This document shows positions 1 to 11,787 of a stretch of 64,000 nucleotides of DNA, piece after piece. Position 1 is the stretch's first letter. Each line of letters begins with the position of its first letter. Source of the DNA: Globisporangium splendens (Eukaryota > Oomycota > Peronosporomycetes > Pythiales > Pythiaceae); NCBI GenBank assembly GCA_006386115.1, contig VFIW01000025.1:434001-498000 (forward strand), read 5' to 3'. A model generated the notes under the pieces. That model worked only from the letters and a program-made list of their open reading frames with translations. It did not search any database and had not been told where the DNA came from. Position numbers and translations under genes: made by a program.

Positions 1-511
1 CCTTGTTGGCGCCGATGCGCTGGATGTTCCACTCTTGGCCCACGAGCTCTTGCACGTCGGCGGACTCCGCGACGTCCTTGGATGCCGTCAGCAGCGCTTC
101 TTCGCGGATCTCAGACACCGACGGGAGCTCCACGAGCTTGGCGACCAGGTCGAACGTCGCCGACTCGATGTGCACTTGGTTCGAGATCCAGAACGTCTTG
201 TAGCCAGCAAAGAGCGTGCCGGTGCTGGCACTCTCCTGGTTCAGCAGCTTGGACACGGGCGCCACGGCTTGCGTGTGTGCAGCCTCGAGCTTGCTCTTGA
301 GCGCCTGGATGCGCGCCGTGCGCGATGCGTACGCAGATTCCTGGAAGTTCTCGAGCGTCGACTCGGTCGTCTCGGCGAGCGTCACGATGAGGTTCACGGT
401 GCCGGCGCTCTGGAGCTTGCGGTGCACGCTCGAGTGCACCTTGGGCGCCGCCGTGGCACAGCCGGTGACGGCCGCGATGGCTGCGAGGAACGTCGCGAAT
501 CGGATGTTCAT
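1..511 (-). CDS. Secreted subtilisin-like serine protease (S8), 5' end only
   Basis: The ATG at 511 opens a frame that runs off the window edge (170 codons visible). Residues 1-21 are a signal peptide (hydrophobic stretch FATFLAAIAAVTG, then Ala-rich). The following ~110 residues look like an inhibitor_I9 propeptide: VNLIVTLAE near residue 39, a helical middle, and LPSVSEIREEALLT near residue 135. The last visible residues, EWNIQRIGANK, are typical of the propeptide/catalytic junction of S8 proteases. The Asp/His/Ser catalytic domain lies outside the window. By family knowledge this is a secreted, self-processing endopeptidase. No intron is visible in this part. Family call fairly sure; substrate unknown. 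Confidence 0.8.
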   Translation of the reverse strand, partial: MNIRFATFLAAIAAVTGCATAAPKVHSSVHRKLQSAGTVNLIVTLAETTESTLENFQESAYASRTARIQALKSKLEAAHTQAVAPVSKLLNQESASTGTLFAGYKTFWISNQVHIESATFDLVAKLVELPSVSEIREEALLTASKDVAESADVQELVGQEWNIQRIGANK

Positions 512-3500
512 GGGGGGAGGTTCGAGTTCTGTGGGGAAGCGAGAGACCTGCGTCGTCGACGGCGAAACCTGCAATGAGCTCTTGGGTGAGTGGGAAGGAC
601 CGTGGGCTGTGTGTGTACATACTGTAGGACGGAGAAGAGGGAAGAGCGTGGCCATGGGAAGGCAGCAATTCGAAACGTGGACCACCATCCCCCTTGCAGA
701 AACGAGACCACCTCATCATACAAAAGTCAAGATGTCGGCGCCGATTTGTCAGCACGATCGGCGGTGACTTGTGGGTCAGGTGCAAGCACAACCACGAGCA
801 CGGCACAAAGTTAACCCAAAGACTCTAGATTCCTGACAGCCTCTGGGTACATTTTGGTTGCTGTTACCCATAGTACTTGAAGCAAAGATGATTGGAAGGA
901 GTGGATGCGCGAGCCTCGCGATGATTGGCTGAGGCTGGTGATCAACGAGTGAATCATCGCCCGATTGATTCAAGCGTAGTGATATGATATAGGAAATGGT
1001 CTAGGGACTGATTTGCGTGCCATGCAATGCGTGGCAACGAAATCAGTTCTGTCTGTGGATGGCGAGCAGCGCCACAAAGAGCTTTTACATGATAATTTTG
1101 CGATCGCTCCCAGGTTTTACGCGCTGGTAGAGTCCGAATTACCGTCGTTTTAGTAAATGAGACCGTTTTTTGTGTGCAGACGGCATAAAAGGGCCAGTCT
1201 CGAACGAAACAACTTGCGTGTGTCCAGAGGAGGGATGACGTCGATTCGAGAAGCAGACAAGAGCTCAGGATGGAGTTGAGACCCATGAATGCTGCCTGTG
1301 CATGGAGTTACGGCTGCAGTATGGTAGCGACGCGTGTGCAGCTAGCTGCGAACTGATAGAAATAGTACTTGGAGTAATAATAGGCGCACACGTTTCGAGT
1401 ACTATTAATACAGTGTTGTCAGTGAACAAGGATCGAGCCGTGTTGCAATGATGCGTTGTTGAAATATTTCTACAACCGGTTTCTAAGCGGTATGTGCAAA
1501 AACCGTTGCCAGATCGGTACACATGCATGCACAGAATGCAGTCTATCGAGTCTATTTTTAACATCCTATATCAGTATCTTTTAGCAATTGTTTGAATGCG
1601 TGTGTATTTGTTGGTTCTGAGTCAAATTGGAAAGTGATTTTATTAATGGTTATGCACAGTCAGTCTGCTCCTCTCGTGCACTGTGAGAGCCTCCTCTGGG
1701 GCTTCTCTTGCAGAGTGTAATGAGTCCTCTGAGGGTGCCCTCACCTGAGCAAATGACTTGGTCTCGATATGTAAAAGTGCAACTTACCCAAATACTTGAC
1801 TTGTGTATCGGGAACTGCAAACTCGTTCCGCACTGGCAAAAAATGCACACAAAGAAGTGCAACTCCATTCAACAGTATTCCCATCAGTTTGTAAATCCAA
1901 TTTCGGCTTCCATCTCTGAAATCAACTCACCCATCAGCACCAGACGCACTTGTTGCTTTGATTTGCATGAAGCACGCGATGAACTCCAATTGTTTCTCTT
2001 GCGCAACAGTGTGGCAATTATCCAATAGCTTAGATTGCAAGAGGCAATTTAAAAAAAGCAAATGCAAACGCTAAGATGAGCATGGACAGACTTGAAGTGT
2101 TTGCTGGGGTAGGTGCTGAGCCGTGTGGACCCTTGGCGCATGCGAGAGATATCAACGCAGATCTCCACAAGCTGGCTTTTGGAATGCGTCGAGCATTCAT
2201 GCACGTGCTCATTCGCTGGACCATCTTAAGGCGAAAAGCACGAAGATACCGAGCGGCAAACTCGCAAGAGGTGTGTCTGTAGCGTGCTTGAGCGAGTCCT
2301 GAAGACAAACCAATAAATACTGAACCGTCCCGCATGTGACGCACCTCGTGTGCACAGTTGGCTATGCTGAGTTCTCAGATTCCGTCGAAAATGCAATCAA
2401 GCGCCGACATCTGCACAAAATTTTCATACCGAGTTCAGATGCCGGTGCTTCGCATGTACGAATGCTCGATGTCGACGACCACAGATTAACCGAGACTTAA
2501 ATCCCGACTATTTTCCCTGAATTGCACTGCAAATCGTGCGTTTTGAAATAAGTTCACAATCTTCACTCTTTCCAAAATACCAGCATACACATTTTACATC
2601 AGCTTCACTTTCCAAATATCTTGCTCTTAGTCGTGAATCATGACTCATGATGATTTGCGTCGGGTCTAACGCGCGGAGTTGAATGCCTTGCACTCGCAGT
2701 AGCCACCTCAAAAAATGAATCTGGTTGCGCAAGCATTCAAGCGATTGCTTTGCATTTCTCGCGCCAAATCGCACTGCGTACCAGAATGTGGTTATACAGC
2801 ACAGGGAACCTGCTGGTGGTCGCATGACTTTCTAGACAGCCCTGAAATTCAACAACACGACCCGCACATATCGTCGGGCGTTGCACGTACACTCTGTTGT
2901 CCGTTATCTGCTTTCAATTCGACGACAGACACGAAGCACATACGTCAGTTGTTCTGCTTACAAGTGCGCACGCTTTAAATGCGCATCGTTTTCAACATAC
3001 CATTATGTCGAGCCTCCAATACACGAACCGACCATGATCTCTCGACCTGAACGCACCACAGGCCAATAGCGAAGTCCAGAAGTCCAAACACAACGTACCA
3101 TATGCGCAGACACTCCCTCGCCATCTCGCTTTCCCTCTTGCGCTCGCATAGCCCGTCATCTCGCAGCAACTAGGCAGAATTTCTCCACTTTTGCTTTGCG
3201 AATGTCTTTTCGCGCGCTGATGTGCCCCTTCTAATTCCGATTTTTGTTGCAGCTATTGATTATCGGAGATGACATCTATCCCAAATAATTGTGTTTGGAG
3301 ATATAAAATCAATAGTTGAAGCGAGGTGTGATACATATTACACGTTCACGCCACCGTTTGCATTCGTTCAAGTACACTTACGTACTGATAGTTACTTCAA
3401 CGGGAACGTATGAAGGCAAAAGAGACACTACTGAATGAAGTTATATCCAATTGGACCGGTATCAGATTTGAAAAGGAACGAGCAGCTCTCGCGTCGCAGA

Positions 3501-5401
3501 GTTCGCGGTCGCCACTCGCAGCAATCTCCTCTCACGTTGACGCCGAAAGTATCTTCGACTGGAGACAGTCTGCGTGTGTGTGTGCGTGGCGTCACAAGGG
3601 ATTGAAGATGGATGGTGGAACGTGTCATGAATACACGCACCAGTACGGTACCGTGCGGCTCTTCCATTGTGCTCCAACCTAGGTACCGCAGTGAACATGC
3701 AGAGCGTGTTAGTGGAGACCATCGATTTTTGTTTCGAAATCTGGAGTCAAGACAGCCAAGATATCTCAGATCCTGTACATGGACTAAGTCTCGCTGACGG
3801 TCTCCGCTATTTGACGCCAATGTAAAAACTGTCAGGCCAGTTGCTCATTAGCAGTTTGTGTCCACTTCCGCGACGCCTTGCATGTGAAGTTGATTAGGAC
3901 TTGAGCTTTCGCTTTGACAGGCTCGTGAAAATTAGTAAACAGACTGCAGATCTCCGAACGAATGGCATGACACCCGATTTGCAGCGTTGATGACTTAGTG
4001 CGGAGGAGAGAGAGAGAGAGAGAGGGGGGACGAGAGGAGATCACAACCATCCGCTTGCACACATACAGTACAAAATTTACACCGAGGAGCTTTGTGCCGT
4101 CAGGCGTGGGATTCGTCCACCTCAGCCGCAGGGATATGGTGCTTCAAATCGCCCAGCTCTTCGATTTTCATCCGCTGCTTTGGAACGACAAGCTTCCAGA
4201 AATCACGACAGAGCTGTAGGCAGGCAGCGCGTAGGCATAACACAAACGTACCGTACGCACTTGAATGAATGCGTCGTGTTGATGAAAGGGAACTGTAGCA
4301 AGTCACGATCAGATCGGCGCTTTCCCCCAAACAACTTTGTTCGTCTGAAACGCTTCGTCTTGGAGTCGCACTGTGTGTGTGTGTGATCGCCCCTCGCTCA
4401 GCAGGCGGGTCCATCTCACTTTCAACTTGCCAGTCAGTCGAAAGCCAGTACGAGGCGACGATGTTTCTGCACTCAGAATGGCACAAAGTTATGGTCCGAT
4501 GTGGACGAAAATGCCAAACTTGAGCTTCTCTCAAAAGACACGCACGACATGTCTTTGAACGCCAGCTCACTCTTTTACTGACCAAAGTACCTGTTTCGCG
4601 AAATATGAAGCCAAAGAAGCTTCATCGAGCGTACTTTGTGCCACAGAAAGACGACGAATTTTGTGAGCGCTTCCAAATGAGAAAGTGGTCCCACTGTCAT
4701 CTCCATAATTGAGACCTTGCAATGTGGATGAGTGACTGGAATGCCCTTTTCCCAAGGTATCTCAGCGCACTCCCACACATGGAAACAGAGCGCATAAGCC
4801 AAAAAGGGTCGACTTTCGTAAACATCTCTTTGGCCTTTCCAGGGCACTCATCAGCGAGCAGATCACAGCAGATTCTCATACCGGCATTTCAAAACGCCTC
4901 GCACGCAGTTTCGCAAGTTGCACCCCTATCGTATCGCCCTGGCGACGATCGAGTTGGTTGATTTGCGCCGCCTCTGTGACTTGCTCGCAAAGTATCACGG
5001 ACAGCTGTAATGTCGTACAGTGCCGTACATAGAGTTGATGGCTATCCGATGCCAACTCATCTCCTTCGTCTTCTTGCTTCGCCATTCTCTTTGTCGAGGC
5101 TTAAGTGAGACCGTGAATGCCTGCTGTTCTACGACATGCCTCTTTTCTTGCTTCGACTGGCGTGTCTGGCACACCATCTTGCAGGCAACACTCTTCATCC
5201 CGTTTACGGTACGTCGATGACCTTGCATAGGGCGGAATCAACTTGCTTGAACTTACACAACCCGAAAACAGCCTGCTTGCTGTCTTGCTGTCTTGCTCAT
5301 CGTGAGCGATTTCTTGAGGCGCCAACCCTGTCATCATAATTCGTTTTGCCGTCCAAGCGCCAAGCCACACCTTGAATACGACCACCACTCAAGTATCTGC
5401 A
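512..5401. other. Gene-poor stretch, no supportable gene
   Basis: About 4.9 kb with only short, overlapping open frames on both strands and no recognisable domain. Two minus-strand stretches (2508-2825 and 4567-4880) have protein-like composition but are interrupted and match nothing I recognise; they may be decayed mobile-element or gene remnants. A (GA)n microsatellite lies near 4003-4026. The 5' part should hold the promoter of the protease at 511. Confidence 0.5.
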
Positions 5402-5743
5402 ATGAACCTCCGCCTTACAACATTCCTCGCTGGTGTTGCGCTTGCCGCACTCGTGACTGAGTCAAGAGCGGCAAACCTGCGTGCCGCATCACCCGCACAG
5501 CGCGTGCTGGAGGAGGGTGATGACGACACACTGGAGAGGGCGAAGTTGATCAGGCCAACGTGGAGCCCACCGGTGCAGCGCGTGCTGGAGGAGGGTGATG
5601 ACGAGGAGAGGGCGAAGTTGATCATTCCAACTTGGAGCCCACCGGTGCAGCGCGTGCTGGAGGAGGGCGATGACGAAGGAGAGGGCGAAGTTGATCAGGC
5701 CAACGTGGAGCCCACCGGTGCAGCGCGTGCTGGAGGAGGGTGA
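5402..5743 (+). CDS. Small secreted repeat protein with RxLx-EER-like units, frameshifted
   Basis: The ATG at 5402 begins a signal peptide (NLRLTTFLAGVALAALV, cleavage probably after ESRA). Tandem units follow, each starting QRVLEEGDDEER and ending PTWSPPV. The open frame stops at 5743 because unit 3 carries one extra base near 5676 (GACGAAGGAG where the other units read GACGAGGAG). In the next frame the repeats continue to a stop at 5870, so the intact protein would hold five units and about 155 residues. The charged RVLE/DDEER pair resembles the RxLR-dEER region of oomycete effectors, but the second Arg of RxLR is replaced by Glu, so this is not a canonical RxLR. No homologue recognised. 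The frameshift could be real or a sequencing error in a repeat. Confidence 0.6.
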   Translation: MNLRLTTFLAGVALAALVTESRAANLRAASPAQRVLEEGDDDTLERAKLIRPTWSPPVQRVLEEGDDEERAKLIIPTWSPPVQRVLEEGDDEGEGEVDQANVEPTGAARAGGG

Positions 5744-5870
5744 TGACGAGGAGAGGGCGAAGTTGATCATTCCAACTTGGAGCCCACCGGTGCAGCGCGT
5801 GCTGGAGGAGGGCGATGACGAAGAGAAGGCGAAGTTGATCAGGCCAACTTGGAGCCCACCAATGCAGTAA
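5498..5870 (+). repeat. Five tandem ~72-bp coding repeats
   Basis: Units begin at about 5498, 5576, 5648, 5721 and 5793. Units 1, 3 and 5 read LIRPTW while units 2 and 4 read LIIPTW, so the array looks like a duplicated two-unit block plus one more unit. Unit 1 is two codons longer (DDDTLER). Unit 3 carries the one-base insertion. Confidence 0.85.
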
Positions 5871-6127
5871 ATGTTTGTCGAAGACGCGCTTAGTACGGGA
5901 TAGGTGCTAGTCCAACCTACACTGAAGAATGCACCTAGGATGTTGAAGTCTCCATTCCTCTACGTTACAACGTGGGTTAATGAAGGATGCCAACGCTAAA
6001 TTAATCTGACATACATTTTTGAAAGCGACAGCTTTGCTTTTGCTCTGGGGAAACCTGAGTTAGTTGAAAGAAAATGAATCATCGTCGGCTAACCATCCGA
6101 CACTGCTACCCCCGCTTTTCTTCGTCA

Positions 6128-9100
6128 TCATTCGAGATATCTTTCCTGCCTTCGGGTGGCGATAAGTTTTTGCTTGACTCTTGGAAGGGGCTTTCTTTTT
6201 TGAAGACTCTTTCTGGTTAATCTTCTGTGATGCATAGCGAGTTGGTAACGTACAGACACTGAAGTGAGTGGATTTATCTCTCGTACCGTTTGAACTCTGC
6301 CTGATTTCACTTGAAGAGATAAAATGCCGCTGGTGTTACGCTTCGATATTTGCTTCTCTCTCAACGGCGATTCTCCTTTACCTCCGTGATTGGCCGAAGT
6401 GCTATCGGGCATGACCCACGGATCGTCATCATTTATCTCTTCGAATTCTGCTTCCTGATTTCGGTGACTCACGCTTGCTTTGAGTGGCGAAGGTTGCTTT
6501 GCCTTCGGCCTCGAGGTGGGGACGAAACTGAGTGGAGCTCGCCTGTATGTGACGACTTTTTCCTGAGCAAGTTCGTCGACCTTGTGCAATGAAGAATCTT
6601 CGCGTGAGGAAACTTGCTCGCTTATGCTTGGATACGTAATCGGTAGGATTCGACCGGCGCCAACAACAGTTGTATTTGCTTCGGATCCAGATTTGTTCTT
6701 CATCACGGTCGATTGCTGGCTTTTGTACCCATTACGATTCGGCGGCTACACGGTGGTTGAATGTTACCATAATTGATGCAGCCATAAAGTGCGCAGAAAC
6801 GTACCACGTTTTCCTTGCATGCACCATTTCTCGTTGAGAGCACCAAATTCGTTTCAGCAGGTCTTTTGTCGATCTTCTGCTTGTTCGTAAGTCCTGATGT
6901 TGTATTGACCATCTTCGATCTCGCTTTCTCAAGACCAGCAGATCCTCTTTGATTTGAATTTGGTGTGCGAATGCCTGCTTCAGGTTGATTGCGTCCATGT
7001 GCCAAGACTTGAGCCAGCATCATGTCTTCCTTCTTCTTTGTTGCTTGTCGTAGCTGTTCGACCATTAGGAGATAATATTGCTCCTGTCGGCAAACCCATC
7101 AGTGATAACTTCACAAAGCAATCCATGACCATATACATGCACACACCTTCTCTTGAAACAGTTTATAGTATTTTTCTTTTTGAGTTGCTATCAGCGTTTC
7201 ACATTGCTCTTCCAGCTGCCACAGACAATTAAAAGCTATGAAAAACGCACAGTATATAATAAAATACATTGCAATGCCAAACGACTTACCCTGAGTGCCT
7301 GTTCTTTCAGGTTTTGCTTGACGAGTTCGTGCGCGTTCTCTTCTTGCTGCAGAGACTGTGACGCCTACAACAAGAGTAATAGAAATAGCAATCCATTCCA
7401 GCCGATATTCAAATTCTGAGGCATGATAGGCTTACCTCCAACTGTATCTGATCAATAACCTTTGAAATGGACTTGACTGAGACGGTCGACTTCCGCTTGA
7501 TATGTAGTCGGTCGGTTTTGTCTTTGGCGCATTTGGCAGCTGCTTTTAACTCTTCTTCTTTCGCGCTCAAATCTGCTTTCGACTCACGTATCTTGGAGTG
7601 CATCAATTGCGCTGAAATCAGTAGCTCCTCGTTTTGCATTCCTAGATGATTCCCCTCGTTTTCGAGATCGCTACAAAGCATCGTCTTCTTGACCACATCA
7701 TCTTTTAGTTTGACCGCACCAGCTTTCAGCTGATTTATTGAGGCTTCAATCCGCCGAAGCTCGGCTTTGTCAGGCTCGCATGCATCACAACTGAGTAATA
7801 ATGCCTCAGTCTTGGCTTGAGCTTCGGTCTGCATGTCTTTAACTGCTTCCTTTTGATACGAATACTGTGCATCCAATTCTTTGATGCGATCGTTTGTTTC
7901 CTGGAGCTGCATATCCAAATGATCCGATTGTTCCTTGTAGGAAGTCACGAAAACAATAAATGCTGTACAATGTTTCAGCACCTGCAACAGTGTCCGCAGC
8001 ACAACAATTGATATAAGCAAATGCGCGTATACAATGCACACACCTGCTTCATCTGATGTGAGTTTGTTCACAAGCTCTTTGAGTTCATCTGCGTGGTAGA
8101 CTTTTTGTCGCTGAAGCCAGTTCATTTGGTCTGCCTTCGACTATTAAAGAAGCAAAGATGAGATGCAAACACTCATGGTAGCAGCCATTTTTCCCAACGT
8201 ACTTTAATGTTTGCCTTCTTGATCGAGACGATATCTTTTCCCTGCTTGACTTGAAGCCGTGCTTCACGCACGTGGTATTTGGCAGTAGTCATTCCATCCT
8301 GCAAGAGCATGGTTAGTATGCTACAGGCAGCTTCAAAAACAAACCTGAGGCTTTTGCCAATATTTACGTTCAGATCTTTTAGCTTCGTGGATAGAGAAGC
8401 AACAGTGCCCTCCAGTTGCTGAAGCTTGGGACATGCCATCTAGAAAAGCGGTCAGGTACTCAGCAGTCGACATCAGTGCATTTGTAGTTCGCGAGTCTTA
8501 CACTGGGTTTTTCCATTTGTTGCCGCAGTTCCTCTTGTTTGCTACAACACAAAAGGGAATGAGTCGCGTTGCTTCAGCATATCCCTAGTCAGTATACAAT
8601 AACCTTTGTTGCTCAGCTTTATCATGCTCCAACTGACGCTGATCTTCGACGGCCATGAGGAGAAAGTCGCGGCAATTCTGGCAAGCATGGAAGAAGTGGC
8701 ATGACTTTAAACTCTGCAACTTCGATGTGGGGAGATTTGTATTTTTACCTCTGCAAGGAATTCCAGCGTTGCTTGCTCCTCTTCCAAAATGCTGGTCAAA
8801 TCTTTGACGTTCACAAATACCTCCTGACGTCTTTCAGATAGAATACTCATTTGACTCTCTGCCTTTATGATATCGGTAAGCTCATTCTAAGACAAAGGCG
8901 TCAGTGTAGCACCATATTACAGAGGATAGCAATCATACACTTCACATTACCTTGAACGTCCATCCTGTCATTGAACGTTCTTCTCCATACATGTCGAGGT
9001 TTGTTTGAGCTGTTTGGATGTCAGTCGCAATTCGGATGACGTGCGGCACGTAGACATGCATTAGCATTTGCTACTTACATTCTTTTAAGTGCTGAACTTT

Positions 9101-9593
9101 CTCAACAAGCCGTTGAGTTTGAGTATGCGAATGCTCTTCCAGCTGCATACAGCTTGCCTCCAATGCCATGGACTTTTCCGAAAGTATATCAACGAGCTTC
9201 TTGAAAATCCGCAGTTTCTCGATCGCGTTATCCAGACCTTTTGCTTTGCAGGAGTCTTTCTTGATCACTGCCTCTCTGGCTATCGTCGTTGCAGAATCCG
9301 CCAGCTTTGTCCCAGCTAAGGCTTGCCCTAGAGCATCAAGGTTTGCTTGTCGCATTCGATTTCTTTCCCTAACGCAAAATAATCACCAAGCATATTGATT
9401 CACATACGCAATGCCATCATGAGCAATTCCTTTCCAGCAAAAAGCAGATGTACAGAACTCACTGCAAATGCCCATTCACAGTAAGCAGCCTCTCATGGGT
9501 TTGCCGCAGTCGAAACAGCAGCTCCGTGCGTTGGCGAAGGCACGTCTCGAGCTTCACGACCTCCGCTTGCAAAATCTCTTTTTTCTTCGCCAT
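6128..9593 (-). CDS. Intron-rich coiled-coil protein (14 exons, ~844 aa)
   Basis: Exons, all in frame with GT-AG introns: 9593-9463, 9368-9079, 9009-8951, 8886-8749, 8677-8604, 8541-8502, 8439-8368, 8298-8203, 8140-8044, 7962-7436, 7364-7290, 7215-7147, 7083-6805, 6715-6128. The protein starts MAKKKEILQAEVVKLET and is mostly heptad-rich coiled coil (for example LQLEEHSHTQTQRLVEK, KELDAQYSYQKEAVK, the Lys/Glu-rich 527-nt exon). The last ~290 residues are basic, Ser-rich and probably disordered. No catalytic domain is visible. Long coiled-coil proteins of this kind are often cytoskeletal, centriolar or flagellar, which would suit a zoospore-forming organism, but that is only a guess. Its intron density is far above the neighbours'. 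Exon 10 uses the acceptor TACAG at 7963, the only one that keeps frame. Confidence 0.75.
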
Positions 9594-10739
9594 TCTTCAT
9601 GATGACTCATCGCACAGCGTGTTAGATAGTAAGCAGAAAAAATCCCAGCGGATTTGCATGCAGAGAAAGGACAACAACAGCAAGAGCACTCACAGTCCCA
9701 ACGATAGCGACTGCGACTTCTTTTTGTGTCCACCAGTTGCAGGTTTGCCACCGCTGGTCGATTGATTCGCCGGCATCCCTGCCGTCAGTTGTTGGCGTCC
9801 ATCTCGCGGCATCAGGGCTTCCATGCCTCTCTCTTGTTCAGTGCTTGTTTGTTCTCTCTCGTTGCCAGCAAAATGCGGAATGGCACACTCCCCACATTGA
9901 AGGCACGCGCGGAGTGATGGTCACAGAAACATCAACTTGCCGAATTTAGCGCGGTCCACATAATCTAGGGAACTTTGCGCTCATGTCCGGATACACTGTA
10001 CAGTATACTGCACCATCATGCGACGCTCTGAAGCTCTAGCACACAAACACACAATCATTTTATACCCTCTTTAAGATGGTCGATAGGCTTGGACTGCAAT
10101 CTTCAACTGCACTTTTGCATTCAGCCTTTCATTCCTTATACTATTGCACACCTTTGCCATTTTGTACACTGCTAATCTTCGTGCGTTGGAGGTTCATCTG
10201 TACTAATCAGCCACTTGTGCCCACCCTACTGTGAGCAAAAGATACTGGGTCGCCTGCTCTTTCCTCTCTGCAAGCACGCACTCTCTCTCTCAACCAGTTC
10301 GAAAGATTGCTGGCGTGTCTAACACCGACTCACCTGCAATAAATGGAGTGGTGCTCAACAATCATCGTATTGCCGATACTGTAGGGAGGGCTTCATACCG
10401 TAATGTCAGTTGTGGAGCGCGACCGACTTATGCTCCGTCCGTGTCATCATCATTCTGCTTCGCGACTCATCAGTTTGCAGCACTCTTCATTAGGTGTTTA
10501 AATCATTTAGTATAGGAAAATGTATGCTTCTTTTTAAAACACCCTCTCCAAAACGACATGCGCTCTTGACCTAATGGGCTCACCATGAGCACAGACTGTC
10601 CATCCACATGCCCGTAATTGCGACACATCCGAAAGGAAGGAAAGACCGCGCGCGGCTTCTCGCTTCCATCGCCACTCCCCGATTTGCCTCCGCGACTCTG
10701 CTTCTTCCTCGGCGTCTTCCTCTGCATACTCAACGCAAG
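9594..10739. other. Divergent intergenic region
   Basis: Separates the minus-strand coiled-coil gene from the plus-strand thioesterase-like gene, so it should carry both promoters. No supported gene; only short shadow frames. Confidence 0.5.
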
Positions 10740-11510
10740 ATGATCCCGCGCATTCTGTGGCACATGGGTGGCGGCGTCCTCAAGCGCAAGCTGGCCAAGC
10801 CCGTGCCTGGTGCACTACTGCACTACCCGGCGGTCTGGAAATCGCGCGCGGGGCTATGGGACTGCCACTTTGGCCCGACGCTGACCGAGAACGCGTACTT
10901 TCGCAACATGGAGCTCGCGATCTGGTACGGATGCGGGTACGTCTCTCATACTGTTTGTGTGCTGCGTTGATGTTATTGTGGTGGGCAATGGAAACGTGCA
11001 AGTCTGATGGAAATGATGTGTGTGCGCACTGCCCTCAACAGAGCGCAAGGAATCCTGCATGCATGTGCGAAGAAGCGCTGGTACTTTGTGTTTGGTTCGC
11101 AGGGCATTCGCCACTACAAGGACATCCAAGTGGGGCAGCCATTTGAGGTGCACACGCAGAACATTTACTGGGACGACACGTGGTTTTTCCTCTTGGCGCA
11201 GTTCAAGTGCCCCGACACGGACGAGATCTTCGCCGAGGGACTCTCGCGCGTGATGCTGCGCCACGGACGCCAGCCCGTGGACTCGCGAATCCTGTACGAG
11301 ATGATGGGCGTACAGATCGCGGACAAGGAAGAAGTGCCCGAGGTGATCCGGCGCTTCTTACAGTGGGACCAGGAATCCGAGAAGCAGATGAAGAGCACGG
11401 CGGAAACGAATGCGCTGATCTACGCGAACCGTTCGGGTCCGTCGTTCCTGTCGGCGCACTCGATGAACCTTCCCTTCCAGCTCCCGCAGGCGAAAGAAGA
11501 AGCCTTGTAA
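10740..11510 (+). CDS. THEM6-like hotdog/thioesterase superfamily protein
   Basis: Two exons, 10740-10936 and 11003-11510, with a 66-nt intron (GG|GTACGT...CAAG|T) give 234 aa. The early residues (LWHMGGGVLKRKLAKPV, then NAYFRNMELAIWYGCG across the splice) and the later GIRHYKDIQVGQPFEVHTQ and YWDDTWFFL match the layout of THEM6-type members of the 4HBT/hotdog fold: a membrane-proximal N-terminus, a central helix, then the beta-rich half. Family members are linked to acyl-CoA or lipid metabolism, mostly without a defined reaction. The C-terminal ~60 residues (IRRFLQWDQESEK onward) are polar. Family assigned from motif layout, not from a search; catalytic activity is not established. Confidence 0.65.
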
Positions 11511-11787
11511 GCCAAGTGCAAAGCGACGCTCACACTCAATCTTAACTGTTAATTAGTCATCCCTTCTTCATATAAGCGTGGAAACATGATGCGTGTCATG
11601 CAGTGCGTCTTCAAAGTAAGCTCTACCATTGCTCCCTAACGTGGAGTGCGCCAATCAGGACACGAGATCTTTCCTGGCCTCAGTCAGTGCGACCCACTTT
11701 TTTGGAAGTAAATGAAGATTGGTTCAAGATCGCGATCGAATCATCGCATTCTTCGAAAAGCTCCCAGCACACGCGCGAAAGATCGCG

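Noticed and set aside
111..806. 231-codon minus-strand frame over the protease start
   Set aside because: Shadow of the S8 propeptide frame; no domain, and the protease frame has a clear signal peptide and I9 pattern.
5402..5743. Canonical RxLR effector
   Set aside because: The motif is RVLE, not RxLR, and it is repeated; I call it only RxLR-EER-like.
10231..10515. 94-codon plus-strand frame
   Set aside because: No domain and lies in the likely promoter of the thioesterase-like gene.
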